Counted from the stretch's first letter, positions 49,759-58,235 are shown. The stretch: 64,000 nucleotides of DNA from Paenibacillus cremeus (GCF_007786445.1 NZ_VNJI01000019.1:1-64000); one strand, 5' to 3'. The notes: a model not told the origin generated them from the sequence alone. Numbers and translations: made by a program.

Positions 49759-50724
49759 TCACCATAACGACACCTCGCTGAATTTGCGCGCCAGCCAATT
49801 GGTCGTAAGGATCAACACGAAGCCGATCACCGACTGGAACAAGCCGACGGCGGCGGTGACACTGAACTGTGCGCCCTGAAGCCCGATCCTGTAAATGTAG
49901 GTGCTGAGCACATCGCCCACATCGTACACCGAAGGATTGTACAGAATGTAAATCTGCTCGAACCCAACGTCCAGCAGGTACCCTACCTTCAAGATCAGCA
50001 TGATGACGATAGTGTTGCGGATGCCTGGCAGCGTGATGTACAGCATCTTTTGCCAGCGAGTCGCGCCGTCGATGGTGGCCGCTTCGTATTGGTCCGGGTC
50101 AATACCGCTAAGCGCCGCCAAATAAATGATGGCCCCCCAGCCCGCCTCCTTCAAGATGGACGAGATGACGACGATCGGCCTGAAATATCCGGATAGGCTC
50201 ATGAAATAGATCGATTTGAGTCCAAACAGCCCGCGGATATAGTTAACGAGCCCGTCATTGGGCGACAGCAGCTGGATGATGATCCCTCCGAACACAACCC
50301 ACGATAAAAAGTGAGGGAAATACACCACCGTTTGAATCGTCCGCTTAAACAGCGTGTGCCGGATTTCATTAAGCATAATCGCCAGCAGGATCGGAATCGG
50401 AAACGCGAAGATGAGCTCATACACATTGATGAGCAGCGTATTTCTCACGATCGAATAGAAGTCCGGATTGTGAAACAGCATTTGAAAATGCTTTGTTCCA
50501 ACCCATGGGCTGCCCCAGATGCCTTTGGAGAAATTGAAATTCTTGAACGCAATAATGATGCCGTACATCGGCAAATACCGGAACACGAAATACCAGATCA
50601 GCCCGGGGAGCATCAGCAGATACAAATACTTATGCTTGCGGACTATGGCTAGCAGCGATCTGGTGGACGCTTGCTTCTTCCTGACCGTGACTCCTTGCTC
50701 CGGCCGACTTATAGGTACCTCCAC
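49759..50724 (-). CDS. Carbohydrate ABC transporter permease, LplB type
   Basis: Permease of 321 residues and first gene of the propeller operon: LYLLMLPGLIWYFVF, LPMYGIIIAFKNFNFS, EAA loop YEAATIDGATRWQKMLYI. The start is GTG, nine bases after GGGAGG. It is transcribed divergently from the YesN-type regulator, with about 220 bases between them. Confidence 0.92.
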   Translation of the reverse strand: MEVPISRPEQGVTVRKKQASTRSLLAIVRKHKYLYLLMLPGLIWYFVFRYLPMYGIIIAFKNFNFSKGIWGSPWVGTKHFQMLFHNPDFYSIVRNTLLINVYELIFAFPIPILLAIMLNEIRHTLFKRTIQTVVYFPHFLSWVVFGGIIIQLLSPNDGLVNYIRGLFGLKSIYFMSLSGYFRPIVVISSILKEAGWGAIIYLAALSGIDPDQYEAATIDGATRWQKMLYITLPGIRNTIVIMLILKVGYLLDVGFEQIYILYNPSVYDVGDVLSTYIYRIGLQGAQFSVTAAVGLFQSVIGFVLILTTNWLARKFSEVSLW

Positions 50725-50869
50725 CTTCGCACACCTCCCATCGTTCGATTTATCCCAAGTATAGGCTGGCGATTCCGCGTTTGAAATGGAAATTATCCGT
50801 TGTTCATGTACGAAAAAGAAAGTTCAGCTGTTGATTTTTTTATACTTGGGCGACTGCAAGAAATATACG

Positions 50870-50899
50870 TTGTGGCCAAAATCGGGGCTGATGTATAAT
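50870..50899 (+). promoter_or_regulatory. Sigma-A-type promoter of the YesN-type regulator
   Basis: TTGTGG (50870-50875), an 18-base spacer and a perfect TATAAT (50894-50899) lie 47 bases before the regulator start. No palindromic operator is evident in the divergent region. Confidence 0.5.
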
Positions 50900-50945
50900 T
50901 ATCCAACATCAGGGGCTTACGAATAACGATCCGGGAGTGAAAAGG

Positions 50946-53084
50946 ATGAAGCTTTTTCCTAAAAGTTCGGATTTGTGGTTGAAGTCGCTCATTTTGACCT
51001 TGTATTTCATTTTGCTTGTGACCTTTATCTCCATCCTCAGTGTGTTCGTGAAAACCCGGATCGAAATGTACGAAGCGCAGCTGTCCTCGTTCCGCAAAGC
51101 CCATGAAATGACCGCCTCCCTCTCCTTCATCTTGGAGGAGCATATCAATTCCGTGTACCGTCAAATGCTGCTGGAAAACGTCCTCAATGCCTGGCTGCAA
51201 AAAAAGGACTATACCGTCCTCGATATTTACGACCTCAGCCAAATTCAGAAAAGCATGATCAACATCGTCAACAGCGACCCCGAGCTCGTCTCGATGTATT
51301 TGTACAATAAGAACAACGGCACCGTCCTGTCGACCAACTATATGTTCACTTCCATTGACAGCTTCCCCGAAAAAGAATTGTTCAACCAGCAGCAGCCAGA
51401 CGATAAGGGCCATTGGATGAACGAACGATTCGAAAATGTCGGCGGCACCTCGCATTCCGTCATTACATTTATTGCACCGCTCAACAACAACACCGGCTAC
51501 GTCGCCATCAACGTCAACCGTGCCAAGCTGTTCCAGAACATCGTGCCCGGCGAGAGCGTGGCCCTAACGGATAACAGCGGCTCGATCCTAGCCTATACCG
51601 GTGCAACGCTGGGGAAGGATTCCCCTTTGTCGCCCGTCACGCTGCTTCAGCTGCACGAAACGGACTCCCGTCCGATCAGCATCTCCGAGCATTTCGCCCT
51701 CGTGTCCAGTAACGCGCATGGAAAATGGGAGATCATCTCACTGATGCCGCATACCCAGCTGGTCCAGCTGCGGCTGCCCCATGCTCTCCTGCTCCTTTTG
51801 CTGCTGATGCTCATTGTCGCTAACGTCTATGTCATCTGCCGCTTTTTCAGCAAAAATTACGTTAAGCCGATGAAGGAATACAAGACCAACCTCGACCAGA
51901 ACCTGGACGATTTGCAGCATAATTTCATCTTGAACATCCTGACGGGCAAGATCAAAGCCTCGGATATCCGCTACCGGACGAAGCAGCTAGGGATCCAGCT
52001 TCAGAGCCAATTTTTGGTCATTGTGTTCCACATCGACGACTATTACAACCATTTGCTGCGGCTCGAGAACGAGGATCGGTTCAACACGAACAAAACCATT
52101 TACAACGCCATCAAGTGGTACTTCTCCACGAAGTGCAGCTCTTACACGGTCAAAGCGGAGCTGGAAAAAATCGCCATCCTCGTGGCTGTTAAAGAGGACG
52201 CTGATACCCGGCAGCAGCTGGCCGATCTGGATAAAATGATCCGCTACATCCAGAAGGAAATTTTGGATACGACCGGACTCACCGTTTGCGCAGGCATCAG
52301 CGACATCGCCGACCGGCTGGAAAATGCCCACATGTATTACTCCCAGGCCTTCAAAGCCATTAACTCCAAGCTGATCTACGGAAAGCATTCTGTCATTTAT
52401 TACAAGGATGTGGCTGTCCATTCCGCCCATGAGTATCACTACCCTGCCGTCGATATGAACAAAATCAACACTTCGATCCGAGGCGGCGATCTTGCAGAGG
52501 TGCAGAAGCTGCTCGATGAATTTTGCGACAACCTGATTCAGTCCGGCTCAGTGTCGATCGAAATGATCAACGCAATGCTCGCCAATACCTTATTCTCCGT
52601 CGTGAAGTATGCGCTGGAGCTGCGCTATTCGCTGGACGATATTTTCCATCAGGACATTTTTATCCCTCTGTTCAGCTATGAGGTCATTTCGGATAAAAAA
52701 GATTACGTCGTCGGCATCTGCCAAACGTTTATTCAATATAAGAAGGAAGCTTCGCGAAGCAGCAACAAGACGCTCAAGCTCGTGCTCGACTACATCAACA
52801 AAAATTACGACAAGCGCATCTCGCTCACCACCGTGTCCGAGGAGTTCAACATCAATGCCTCCTACGTCAGTCTCTTGATCAAAAACGAGCTGGGCTTAGG
52901 CTTCGTCGAATACGTTAACGAGCTGCGCGTGAAAAAATCCGCTGCTATGCTGTGCGACCAGCGCATCCCGATCCGGGAGGTGTCCGAGGCGTGCGGGTAC
53001 GATACGGTTCACTCCTTTATCCGCAATTTCAAAAAAGTGCACATCGTGACGCCTAGCGAATACCGCAACCGGATGAATCATTGA
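50946..53084 (+). CDS. Membrane-anchored AraC-family regulator, YesN type
   Basis: Third membrane one-component regulator of the window, about 712 residues. The N-terminal membrane segment is SLILTLYFILLVTFISILSV. An extracellular domain of about 230 residues follows, then a very leucine-rich second segment (ALLLLLLLMLIVANVYVICR), a cytoplasmic linker and the AraC domain (ISLTTVSEEFNINASYVSLL and IREVSEACGYDTVHSFIRNF). The ATG lies eight bases after GGGAG. It stands between the divergent permease-propeller operon and the binding-protein gene downstream, and probably controls both. Confidence 0.9.
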   Translation: MKLFPKSSDLWLKSLILTLYFILLVTFISILSVFVKTRIEMYEAQLSSFRKAHEMTASLSFILEEHINSVYRQMLLENVLNAWLQKKDYTVLDIYDLSQIQKSMINIVNSDPELVSMYLYNKNNGTVLSTNYMFTSIDSFPEKELFNQQQPDDKGHWMNERFENVGGTSHSVITFIAPLNNNTGYVAINVNRAKLFQNIVPGESVALTDNSGSILAYTGATLGKDSPLSPVTLLQLHETDSRPISISEHFALVSSNAHGKWEIISLMPHTQLVQLRLPHALLLLLLLMLIVANVYVICRFFSKNYVKPMKEYKTNLDQNLDDLQHNFILNILTGKIKASDIRYRTKQLGIQLQSQFLVIVFHIDDYYNHLLRLENEDRFNTNKTIYNAIKWYFSTKCSSYTVKAELEKIAILVAVKEDADTRQQLADLDKMIRYIQKEILDTTGLTVCAGISDIADRLENAHMYYSQAFKAINSKLIYGKHSVIYYKDVAVHSAHEYHYPAVDMNKINTSIRGGDLAEVQKLLDEFCDNLIQSGSVSIEMINAMLANTLFSVVKYALELRYSLDDIFHQDIFIPLFSYEVISDKKDYVVGICQTFIQYKKEASRSSNKTLKLVLDYINKNYDKRISLTTVSEEFNINASYVSLLIKNELGLGFVEYVNELRVKKSAAMLCDQRIPIREVSEACGYDTVHSFIRNFKKVHIVTPSEYRNRMNH

Positions 53085-53236
53085 GGCGTGTTCATTTTTT
53101 TAGATGCGATCGGCTCAAAAATTGAACATTTGCAAAGTCTGGTTTTTTTACAGGGTTCAAAATAATAGCCATTGCTTCGCTTGGCGTTCCATGCACAATG
53201 AAAGATGTAAACCATTCGCAACAAGGAGGAATGCAA

Positions 53237-54799
53237 ATGCCAAGGAGCAATGCCCGTAAACAAAAGGTGCGGTCGACGGCAGTTCTCATTTCGGTTGTTT
53301 CTTTGCTCGCCACCACAGCGTGTACACAATCGTCTGCCCCAGCAGACAGTGGAACCCCGGCGCCCAGCGGGAAGCCGGCAGCCAGCGAGCCCGCCAACAG
53401 CGGTCCTGTTACGTTTAAGGTGCTGTACGATTACAATGTAGATCCTCAGGGCTTGAATTTACAGGAAAATGAGTACAACAAATTCATCAAAGAGAAAACC
53501 GGCGTGGAGATCAAGCTGGATTCGCCTGGTTCGGCGGGGTATGACGACAAGCTGAACGTGCTCATGGCCTCAGGCAGCTATCCCGACGCTTTTGCTCAAG
53601 GCAAGCGGGAAATCATCCTGAAATATGCGAAGGACGACCTGCTCACCGACTTGACCCCCTATATTAACGATACTGCCAAGTACCCGAACATCAAAAAATA
53701 TATGCCTGCCGATGCCTGGCTGCCCGTGACCGACGGCGGAAAAGTATGGGCCTTCCCCTACAACCGCCCAGACGGTCTTAGTCAAGTCGTTTACATCAAC
53801 AAGGATTGGCTGAAAAACTTAAACCTGCAAATCCCTAAGACGATCGACGAATTTTACACCGTTATGAAGGCGTTTACTGAAAATGATCCCGACCAGAATG
53901 GCAAAAAGGATACGTTCGGCCTGCTCGCGAGCAACACGCTGGGCAATGGTGGCCGGATGTTCCAAGCAGCGTTCGATGCGGAAACCTATAAAATCCGCGA
54001 CGGCCAGGTGCTCCCACCTGAAATTTCCAGCGAGTACAAGGACTATCTGAAATTTTTAAACAAGCTAGTCAGCGAAAAAATAATGGATCCCGAGTTCCCT
54101 ACGTTCTCCGGCGCGATTTTCCAGCAGAAGCTCAAAACCTTGAAATACGGCGCCTTCTCCAGCTTCTGGCACTATCCGTCCGGTCTCGAGGTGCCTAAAG
54201 ATGTCATGGATCACTATGTCGCTGTCAACCTGCCGCTTCACAAGGATGGTTCGGCTTCCAAATTTTCTTATCCGAACTTGAACCGTCACTATATTGCCAT
54301 TCCCAAGACGACCAAGAACATCGACAAATTTATGAAAATGCTCGATTGGGCCGTGTCTCCTGAGGGCATGAAGTTCTCTTTCCTCGGTGTTCCGGGCTTC
54401 AACTACAAGGAAGACAACGGCAAGATCGAAGTGCTGAAGCAGCTCGCGCCGATTCATTGGTCGTTCTCGCTCGTCCGTTCCGGTCAGCTGACCGACGATA
54501 TTCTGAAATATATCGGCGTGGTCTATCCGAAGGAAGCCGTTGACAATCTCGTCATGGCCAAAAATATCGGCCAAGTCGATAACTTGCAGGCATCCCTGCC
54601 GTACTATCCTGATTTGGCTAATTTTAACTTGGGCAAGATCGTCGATGAATTTACGATCAAGTCCATCTTGGGCAACACGGATATCGACAAATCCTGGGAC
54701 GATTACGTGAAGCGCTGGAGATCGGCCGGCGGCGATCAAGTCATCAAGTTCTGGACCGATTGGTATAACAAAGAGGGCAAAAATACGGTGAAGCAGTAG
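53237..54799 (+). CDS. Extracellular solute-binding lipoprotein, LplA type
   Basis: Binding protein of about 520 residues with a signal peptide and lipobox ATTAC (lipidated Cys at about 29; Ala-Cys preceded by Thr rather than Leu-Ala-Gly), then a Pro/Ala/Gly/Ser linker. The EF-hand-like loop NDPDQNGKKDTFGL is as in the other LplA-type proteins. The ATG lies seven bases after AGGAGG; an ATG two codons earlier abuts the site. It presumably feeds the permeases encoded on the opposite strand at 48886-50724. It is followed by a strong terminator. Confidence 0.92.
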   Translation: MPRSNARKQKVRSTAVLISVVSLLATTACTQSSAPADSGTPAPSGKPAASEPANSGPVTFKVLYDYNVDPQGLNLQENEYNKFIKEKTGVEIKLDSPGSAGYDDKLNVLMASGSYPDAFAQGKREIILKYAKDDLLTDLTPYINDTAKYPNIKKYMPADAWLPVTDGGKVWAFPYNRPDGLSQVVYINKDWLKNLNLQIPKTIDEFYTVMKAFTENDPDQNGKKDTFGLLASNTLGNGGRMFQAAFDAETYKIRDGQVLPPEISSEYKDYLKFLNKLVSEKIMDPEFPTFSGAIFQQKLKTLKYGAFSSFWHYPSGLEVPKDVMDHYVAVNLPLHKDGSASKFSYPNLNRHYIAIPKTTKNIDKFMKMLDWAVSPEGMKFSFLGVPGFNYKEDNGKIEVLKQLAPIHWSFSLVRSGQLTDDILKYIGVVYPKEAVDNLVMAKNIGQVDNLQASLPYYPDLANFNLGKIVDEFTIKSILGNTDIDKSWDDYVKRWRSAGGDQVIKFWTDWYNKEGKNTVKQ

Positions 54800-54815
54800 G
54801 CTTAGCAGTAAACAA

Positions 54816-54866
54816 AAAACGTGGCGATAAAGGAACGTTGAGCTCCTCTATCACCACGTTTTTTTC
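54816..54866. terminator. Bidirectional terminator between convergent units
   Basis: A long stem joins AACGTGG, GATA and AGGA on the left with TCCT, TATC and CCACGTT on the right, with two mismatches and a nine-base loop. A and T runs on both sides allow use on both strands, by the binding-protein gene and by the isomerase gene. Confidence 0.8.
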
Positions 54867-54882
54867 GCTTGAGAGATGTGTT

Positions 54883-55722
54883 CTAATAATACTTCTTGAT
54901 TAATCCCTTTAAATGATACCTCATCACAATCGTTTGCTCGACCGGGCACATCCCCTCGGCTTCCTGCTCCGGTCCGTTCCAGAACTCCATCGCAATGATG
55001 CCGTCCCACCGAAGTCCGCGCAGACGTTTCACAATCCGGTCGTAATCGATTTCCCCGTGCTCAAACGGACATTTCGGCCAACCTACCGCCGCTTGCCGGG
55101 CATGCATATGACCCGTGTGCGCGAGCAGCTGCATCGTCTCCTCCTGGTCGACGCCGTTGATCTGAAAGTGCAGGAAATCCAGCGTATATTTCAGTCCCTG
55201 AACGCTCTGCGCCATCTTCAGTGCCATGGACGGCGTGTTCAGCAGTGAGGTCCGGCTTGGCTCAACGTGAAACGCTACCCCATGCTCAGCCGCAATGGAT
55301 ACCATTCGTTCCAGCGTTTGAGCTGTGTACTCGAACGAACCATCGAAGCCCAGCTCTTGCTGCAGCGATCCGGCAGACCCCATAATACTGCGAAATCCCG
55401 CCTGCCCGGCAAACCTGCAGATCGAGTTGAAATTCGCCAGCATTCGTTCTCTGAGCTGCGGGTCTGGCACACTTGGGCCGATCCCTTGACCATCCACCAG
55501 CACTCCGCCCATAAAAAATTCCGCCAGCTTCAGCTGATGCTTATCGGCTAATTCCTTCGTGAATTGGGCCAGCTTGTCCGGAGCTTCTAGCACATCGTCC
55601 TGCTTAATGGTCCCTACCGAATCTACATCGATATATTCGAACCCCAGTTTGCGGATAAACGAAAAAATCTCGTCCGGTGTCCCGGGACCATAATTTCTAG
55701 AATGGCAGCTAAGTTTGATCAC
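54883..55722 (-). CDS. Sugar phosphate isomerase/epimerase-like TIM-barrel protein
   Basis: Xylose-isomerase-like TIM barrel of about 279 residues. Blocks include the opening IKLSCHSRNYGPGTPDEIFS, GVAFHVEPSRTSLLNTP (metal Glu region), LKYTLDFLHFQING (Asp/His) and GIIAMEFWNGPEQEAEG (final Glu). I prefer GTG giving MIKLSCHS, nine bases after AAAGGTG; a GTG four codons upstream is an alternative. It follows a Gfo/Idh/MocA gene by under 30 bases, a common pairing for inositol- or keto-sugar-type catabolism. The substrate is unknown. Confidence 0.88.
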   Translation of the reverse strand: MIKLSCHSRNYGPGTPDEIFSFIRKLGFEYIDVDSVGTIKQDDVLEAPDKLAQFTKELADKHQLKLAEFFMGGVLVDGQGIGPSVPDPQLRERMLANFNSICRFAGQAGFRSIMGSAGSLQQELGFDGSFEYTAQTLERMVSIAAEHGVAFHVEPSRTSLLNTPSMALKMAQSVQGLKYTLDFLHFQINGVDQEETMQLLAHTGHMHARQAAVGWPKCPFEHGEIDYDRIVKRLRGLRWDGIIAMEFWNGPEQEAEGMCPVEQTIVMRYHLKGLIKKYY

Positions 55723-55749
55723 GCGCTCGTGCACCTTTCCATCCAGCGA

Positions 55750-56817
55750 TTAATTCAATTCGATCTGCTTGCCTCCACGCTCAATAGACAGCTTCAGTGC
55801 GTCCAACACCCGCATCACTACCGCGCTTCGCTCTCCATTGCTGACCGGCGACGCTTGACCTTCATGAATGCACTGGAAGAAATGCTCATACATTGCCGCA
55901 TGCGTTCTTCCACATTCAATGATCGGCTTCGAAGCAACGAGCTGTCCCTCCTCGTTCTGGGTGTAGACATCGACGCACTCATTGGACTTTTGCTGGTAGC
56001 ACTTATTTACATCATATCGGATTTGGCCTAGATCCCCTTGAATCGTCAGCTCATACTTCGGCGGAGCTGCGGCAGCCCGGATGGCGCTGTAGCTGAAGCT
56101 CGTTCCATTGTCGAATTGGATCAACGCCATGATCGCGTCCTGCGTTTCTTTCGCTTCACGCTCATGTGGAAGGATGCTAAGGTTGTCGTATTTGTAGTAC
56201 CCCGTCGCGGTTACGGCAACCGGTTTAGGATCACCGAGGAAAAACAACGCCCACTCCACATTATGGGAAGCGCTTTCCATTCGGACGCCACCGTCGCTCG
56301 AAAAGCTTTTTCTGCTGTGACTTTCCCCACGGGAAGCGGTCCGCGAAACGCCGATATTGTATACCTCGCCCAATTGACCTTGCTCGATCATGTTCTTAAA
56401 AACGAACATTTGCGGCTGCAGCAACCCGTTCGAGCCCACGATGAACACGCGGTCCGTTTCCTTCGACACTGCCAAAATCTCGAGCATCTCCGCTTCATTT
56501 AACGCTGCTGGCTTTTCCAGGTACACGTGCTTCCCTGCCCTGAGGCAGTCGATTGCGATCTGTCGATGCGTGAAGGCCGGCGTACAGATCGACACGGCAT
56601 TGATCTCATTCATCGCGATCAGCTCCCGGTAATCGTCAAATGCCAGCGCAATCCCATGCTCATCCGCCACCTGACGAGCCAGCCCTGGCACCGCATCTGC
56701 CATCGCCACCAGCCTCACCGTCGGATCACCCACCGCTTTGATCGAAGGAAGGTGTCTTGCCACCGTTACCTTTCCACATCCAATAATCCCCAAATGGATT
56801 TGCCCCATAGGCTGCAT
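55750..56817 (-). CDS. Gfo/Idh/MocA-family oxidoreductase
   Basis: NAD(P)-dependent sugar or polyol dehydrogenase of 355 residues. The Rossmann motif is LGIIGCGKVTVARHLPSIKA and the family's catalytic segment is the EKPAAL block (HVYLEKPAALNEAEML), where the Lys is the conserved residue. The C-terminal substrate domain is complete. GGAGGAG lies ten bases before the ATG. It is the first gene of a two-gene unit with the isomerase. An intact copy here contrasts with the Gfo/Idh remnant at 42520. Confidence 0.92.
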   Translation of the reverse strand: MQPMGQIHLGIIGCGKVTVARHLPSIKAVGDPTVRLVAMADAVPGLARQVADEHGIALAFDDYRELIAMNEINAVSICTPAFTHRQIAIDCLRAGKHVYLEKPAALNEAEMLEILAVSKETDRVFIVGSNGLLQPQMFVFKNMIEQGQLGEVYNIGVSRTASRGESHSRKSFSSDGGVRMESASHNVEWALFFLGDPKPVAVTATGYYKYDNLSILPHEREAKETQDAIMALIQFDNGTSFSYSAIRAAAAPPKYELTIQGDLGQIRYDVNKCYQQKSNECVDVYTQNEEGQLVASKPIIECGRTHAAMYEHFFQCIHEGQASPVSNGERSAVVMRVLDALKLSIERGGKQIELN

Positions 56818-57019
56818 GCTGCTTATTCTCCTCCAGATACTAGAGTCTTCTATCTCTATTGTAGACTGAAGTCGGTGGAAGGTTCAACCAATGGGTTGTC
56901 TATTCAACGATAATTTTTTGCATAAATTCCGCTATTAAACTCTCAAATCTCTAAAATAAATCATTTAATATAGGGAGCAGATAAGCTCTAATACTTTTAA
57001 TTAAAAGGAGTGAGTGTAC

Positions 57020-57352
57020 ATGTGTTGCAATACTAGTGCCTGTTGCCCTCCGGCTCAAATATTCCAGGAAAAAATTTGCGGCAATTTCTTAGGAGCAGCT
57101 GTACGTGCTGTATTTACAGCTCCAGCGGGTGATTATTTTGAAGGAACTTTTGAGATTTTCAACTCTGCCTCAAGTACCGCTTCAGCTGTTGGAACAGTAA
57201 CTCCTGCCGTCGGGGCCGTTACAACGTTTGATGCAGTACCGGGATTCTCCAATGCAGCGGCAGTAAAAAATCCTATCTCTTTTGTTATTGATGCACCAAC
57301 AGGAGTAAGTGGTACATTCTGTATTACACTCTACAAACGCGTCCTAGCTTAA
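57020..57352 (+). CDS. Ena-like (DUF3992-like) endospore appendage or spore-surface subunit
   Basis: Small secreted-type beta protein of 110 residues without signal peptide. It starts MCCNTSACCPPAQ, a cysteine-paired N-terminus like the connector of S-type Ena fibre subunits, continues with FQEKICGNF (compare VQDKVCNPW in Ena1A, from memory) and ends GTFCITLYKRV (compare EFCITTRY). The core is Ala/Ser/Thr/Val-rich, as in beta-jellyroll fibre subunits. AAAGGAG lies nine bases before the ATG. It has its own terminator and is followed by a larger paralogue. Assignment rests on motif resemblance, so a related but different spore-surface role is possible. Confidence 0.7.
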   Translation: MCCNTSACCPPAQIFQEKICGNFLGAAVRAVFTAPAGDYFEGTFEIFNSASSTASAVGTVTPAVGAVTTFDAVPGFSNAAAVKNPISFVIDAPTGVSGTFCITLYKRVLA

Positions 57353-57369
57353 CTTAGTATTAAGTATTT

Positions 57370-57406
57370 AAAGGAGTCTCACTGTTTAATAAGAGACTCC
57401 TTTTTT
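57370..57406 (+). terminator. Rho-independent terminator after the first Ena-like gene
   Basis: AAAGGAGTCTC pairs perfectly with GAGACTCCTTT around a 12-base loop and runs into TTT. The two Ena-like genes are therefore probably separate transcripts or subject to partial read-through. Confidence 0.85.
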
Positions 57407-57483
57407 ATGCAAATATTTTTATGCAAATATTCCCCCACATATAAAATCATAGGTGTTAATCCGTTTCAAAAATCAATTCATTT

Positions 57484-57492
57484 CATAAAATA
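57484..57492 (+). promoter_or_regulatory. Possible mother-cell sigma (E/K) -10 element before the second Ena-like gene
   Basis: CATAAAATA fits the CATANNNTA -10 pattern of sigma-K and sigma-E promoters and lies 31 bases before the start codon. A weaker form, CATTTAATA, lies at 56962-56970 before the first gene. The -35 regions are not clear and the surroundings are A/T-rich, so chance is possible. Confidence 0.3.
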
Positions 57493-57523
57493 TTTTGGAA
57501 GTTTTTTGATGAGGTGAAAATAT

Positions 57524-58129
57524 ATGAGCTTTCCAAATATACCAAACGTTACCCCTAGCATAAGCCTAACGAGAGAAGAAGTAGTCAATCTCCTTTTGGC
57601 TTCTATTGCATTTGAAGAACTGGGATTAGCACATGTGATTAATGCAGAAGCAGAAAAAATACAAGCTGTTGTAGGTACATTGCCCGGTATAAGCATTCCT
57701 GAAGTACAATTTTCTAATTTGATTGCCATTGATAAAAGTGTAAATAATGTATTAAAAACATCCGTCAAGAAAGAGATGCTTCTTCAATTCAAATTGGAAG
57801 ATATTTTGGAAAGTCCCCCACCAAGCCCTTCAACTCAAGTATTCCAAGAAAAAATTTGTGGTAACTTCTTGGGTACAGCTATAAGTACTGTATTTACTGC
57901 TCCAGCTGGTGATTATTTTGAAGGAACCTTTGAGATTTTTAACTCTGCCACGAGTTCCGCTTTTGTTTCTGGTACCATAACATCAACAGAGGGACCCGTT
58001 ACAACGGTTGGACCAGTGCCACCTGGATTTTCAATTGCAGCTGCAGTAAAAAATCCAATTTCTTTTGTTATTGATGCTCCATCAGGAGTAAATGGTACAT
58101 TCTGTATTACGCTTTACAAGCGTGTCTAG
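57524..58129 (+). CDS. Ena-like (DUF3992-like) protein with extra N-terminal helical domain
   Basis: Protein of 201 residues. The C-terminal ~100 residues are a close paralogue of the neighbouring Ena-like subunit (FQEKICGNFLG to GTFCITLYKRV). The first ~95 residues are helical: TREEVVNLLLASIAFEELGL, then HVINAEAEKIQAVVGTLPG, a motif seen in spore-surface and exosporium-associated proteins of Bacillota. A short Pro/Ser hinge (SPPPSPSTQ) joins the parts. Unlike its neighbour it lacks the N-terminal cysteine pairs, so it could not form the same covalent connector; it might be a base, tip or anchoring subunit (inference). GAGGTG lies seven bases before the ATG. Confidence 0.72.
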   Translation: MSFPNIPNVTPSISLTREEVVNLLLASIAFEELGLAHVINAEAEKIQAVVGTLPGISIPEVQFSNLIAIDKSVNNVLKTSVKKEMLLQFKLEDILESPPPSPSTQVFQEKICGNFLGTAISTVFTAPAGDYFEGTFEIFNSATSSAFVSGTITSTEGPVTTVGPVPPGFSIAAAVKNPISFVIDAPSGVNGTFCITLYKRV

Positions 58130-58156
58130 CTTAAGTTTGAAGCTACGTCTTCAACA

Positions 58157-58204
58157 TAAAAAAACTCACTCCTTGTATGAGTTAATCCATACAAAAAGTG
58201 AGTT
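58157..58204 (-). terminator. Rho-independent terminator after the YebC/YeeN gene
   Basis: AACTCACT pairs with AGTGAGTT and, inside, TGTATG with CATACA. On the minus strand the hairpin is followed by TTTTTTT. It lies about 30 bases past the YebC/YeeN stop and may also serve the Ena-like gene from the other side. Confidence 0.75.
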
Positions 58205-58235
58205 CAACTTAATCTGTATCAAGCTTTTTTCAAGC

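Larger units (their letters stand above)
57056..58127 (+). repeat. Duplicated Ena-like coding segment (two diverged copies)
   Basis: The segment at about 57056-57345 recurs at about 57838-58127 with clear DNA identity (for example GATTATTTTGAAGGAAC in both) and near-identical protein blocks: FQEKICGNFLG, FTAPAGDYFEGTFEIFNSA, AAAVKNPISFVIDAP. The middle part (about 35 residues) has diverged. A tandem gene duplication followed by gain of a new N-terminal domain in one copy, or loss in the other, explains this. Confidence 0.85.

Noticed and set aside
50793-51455. 220-codon minus-strand frame at the start of the third YesN-type regulator
   Set aside because: It overlaps the divergent promoter region and the regulator's first membrane segment, lacks a ribosome site and has no family resemblance.
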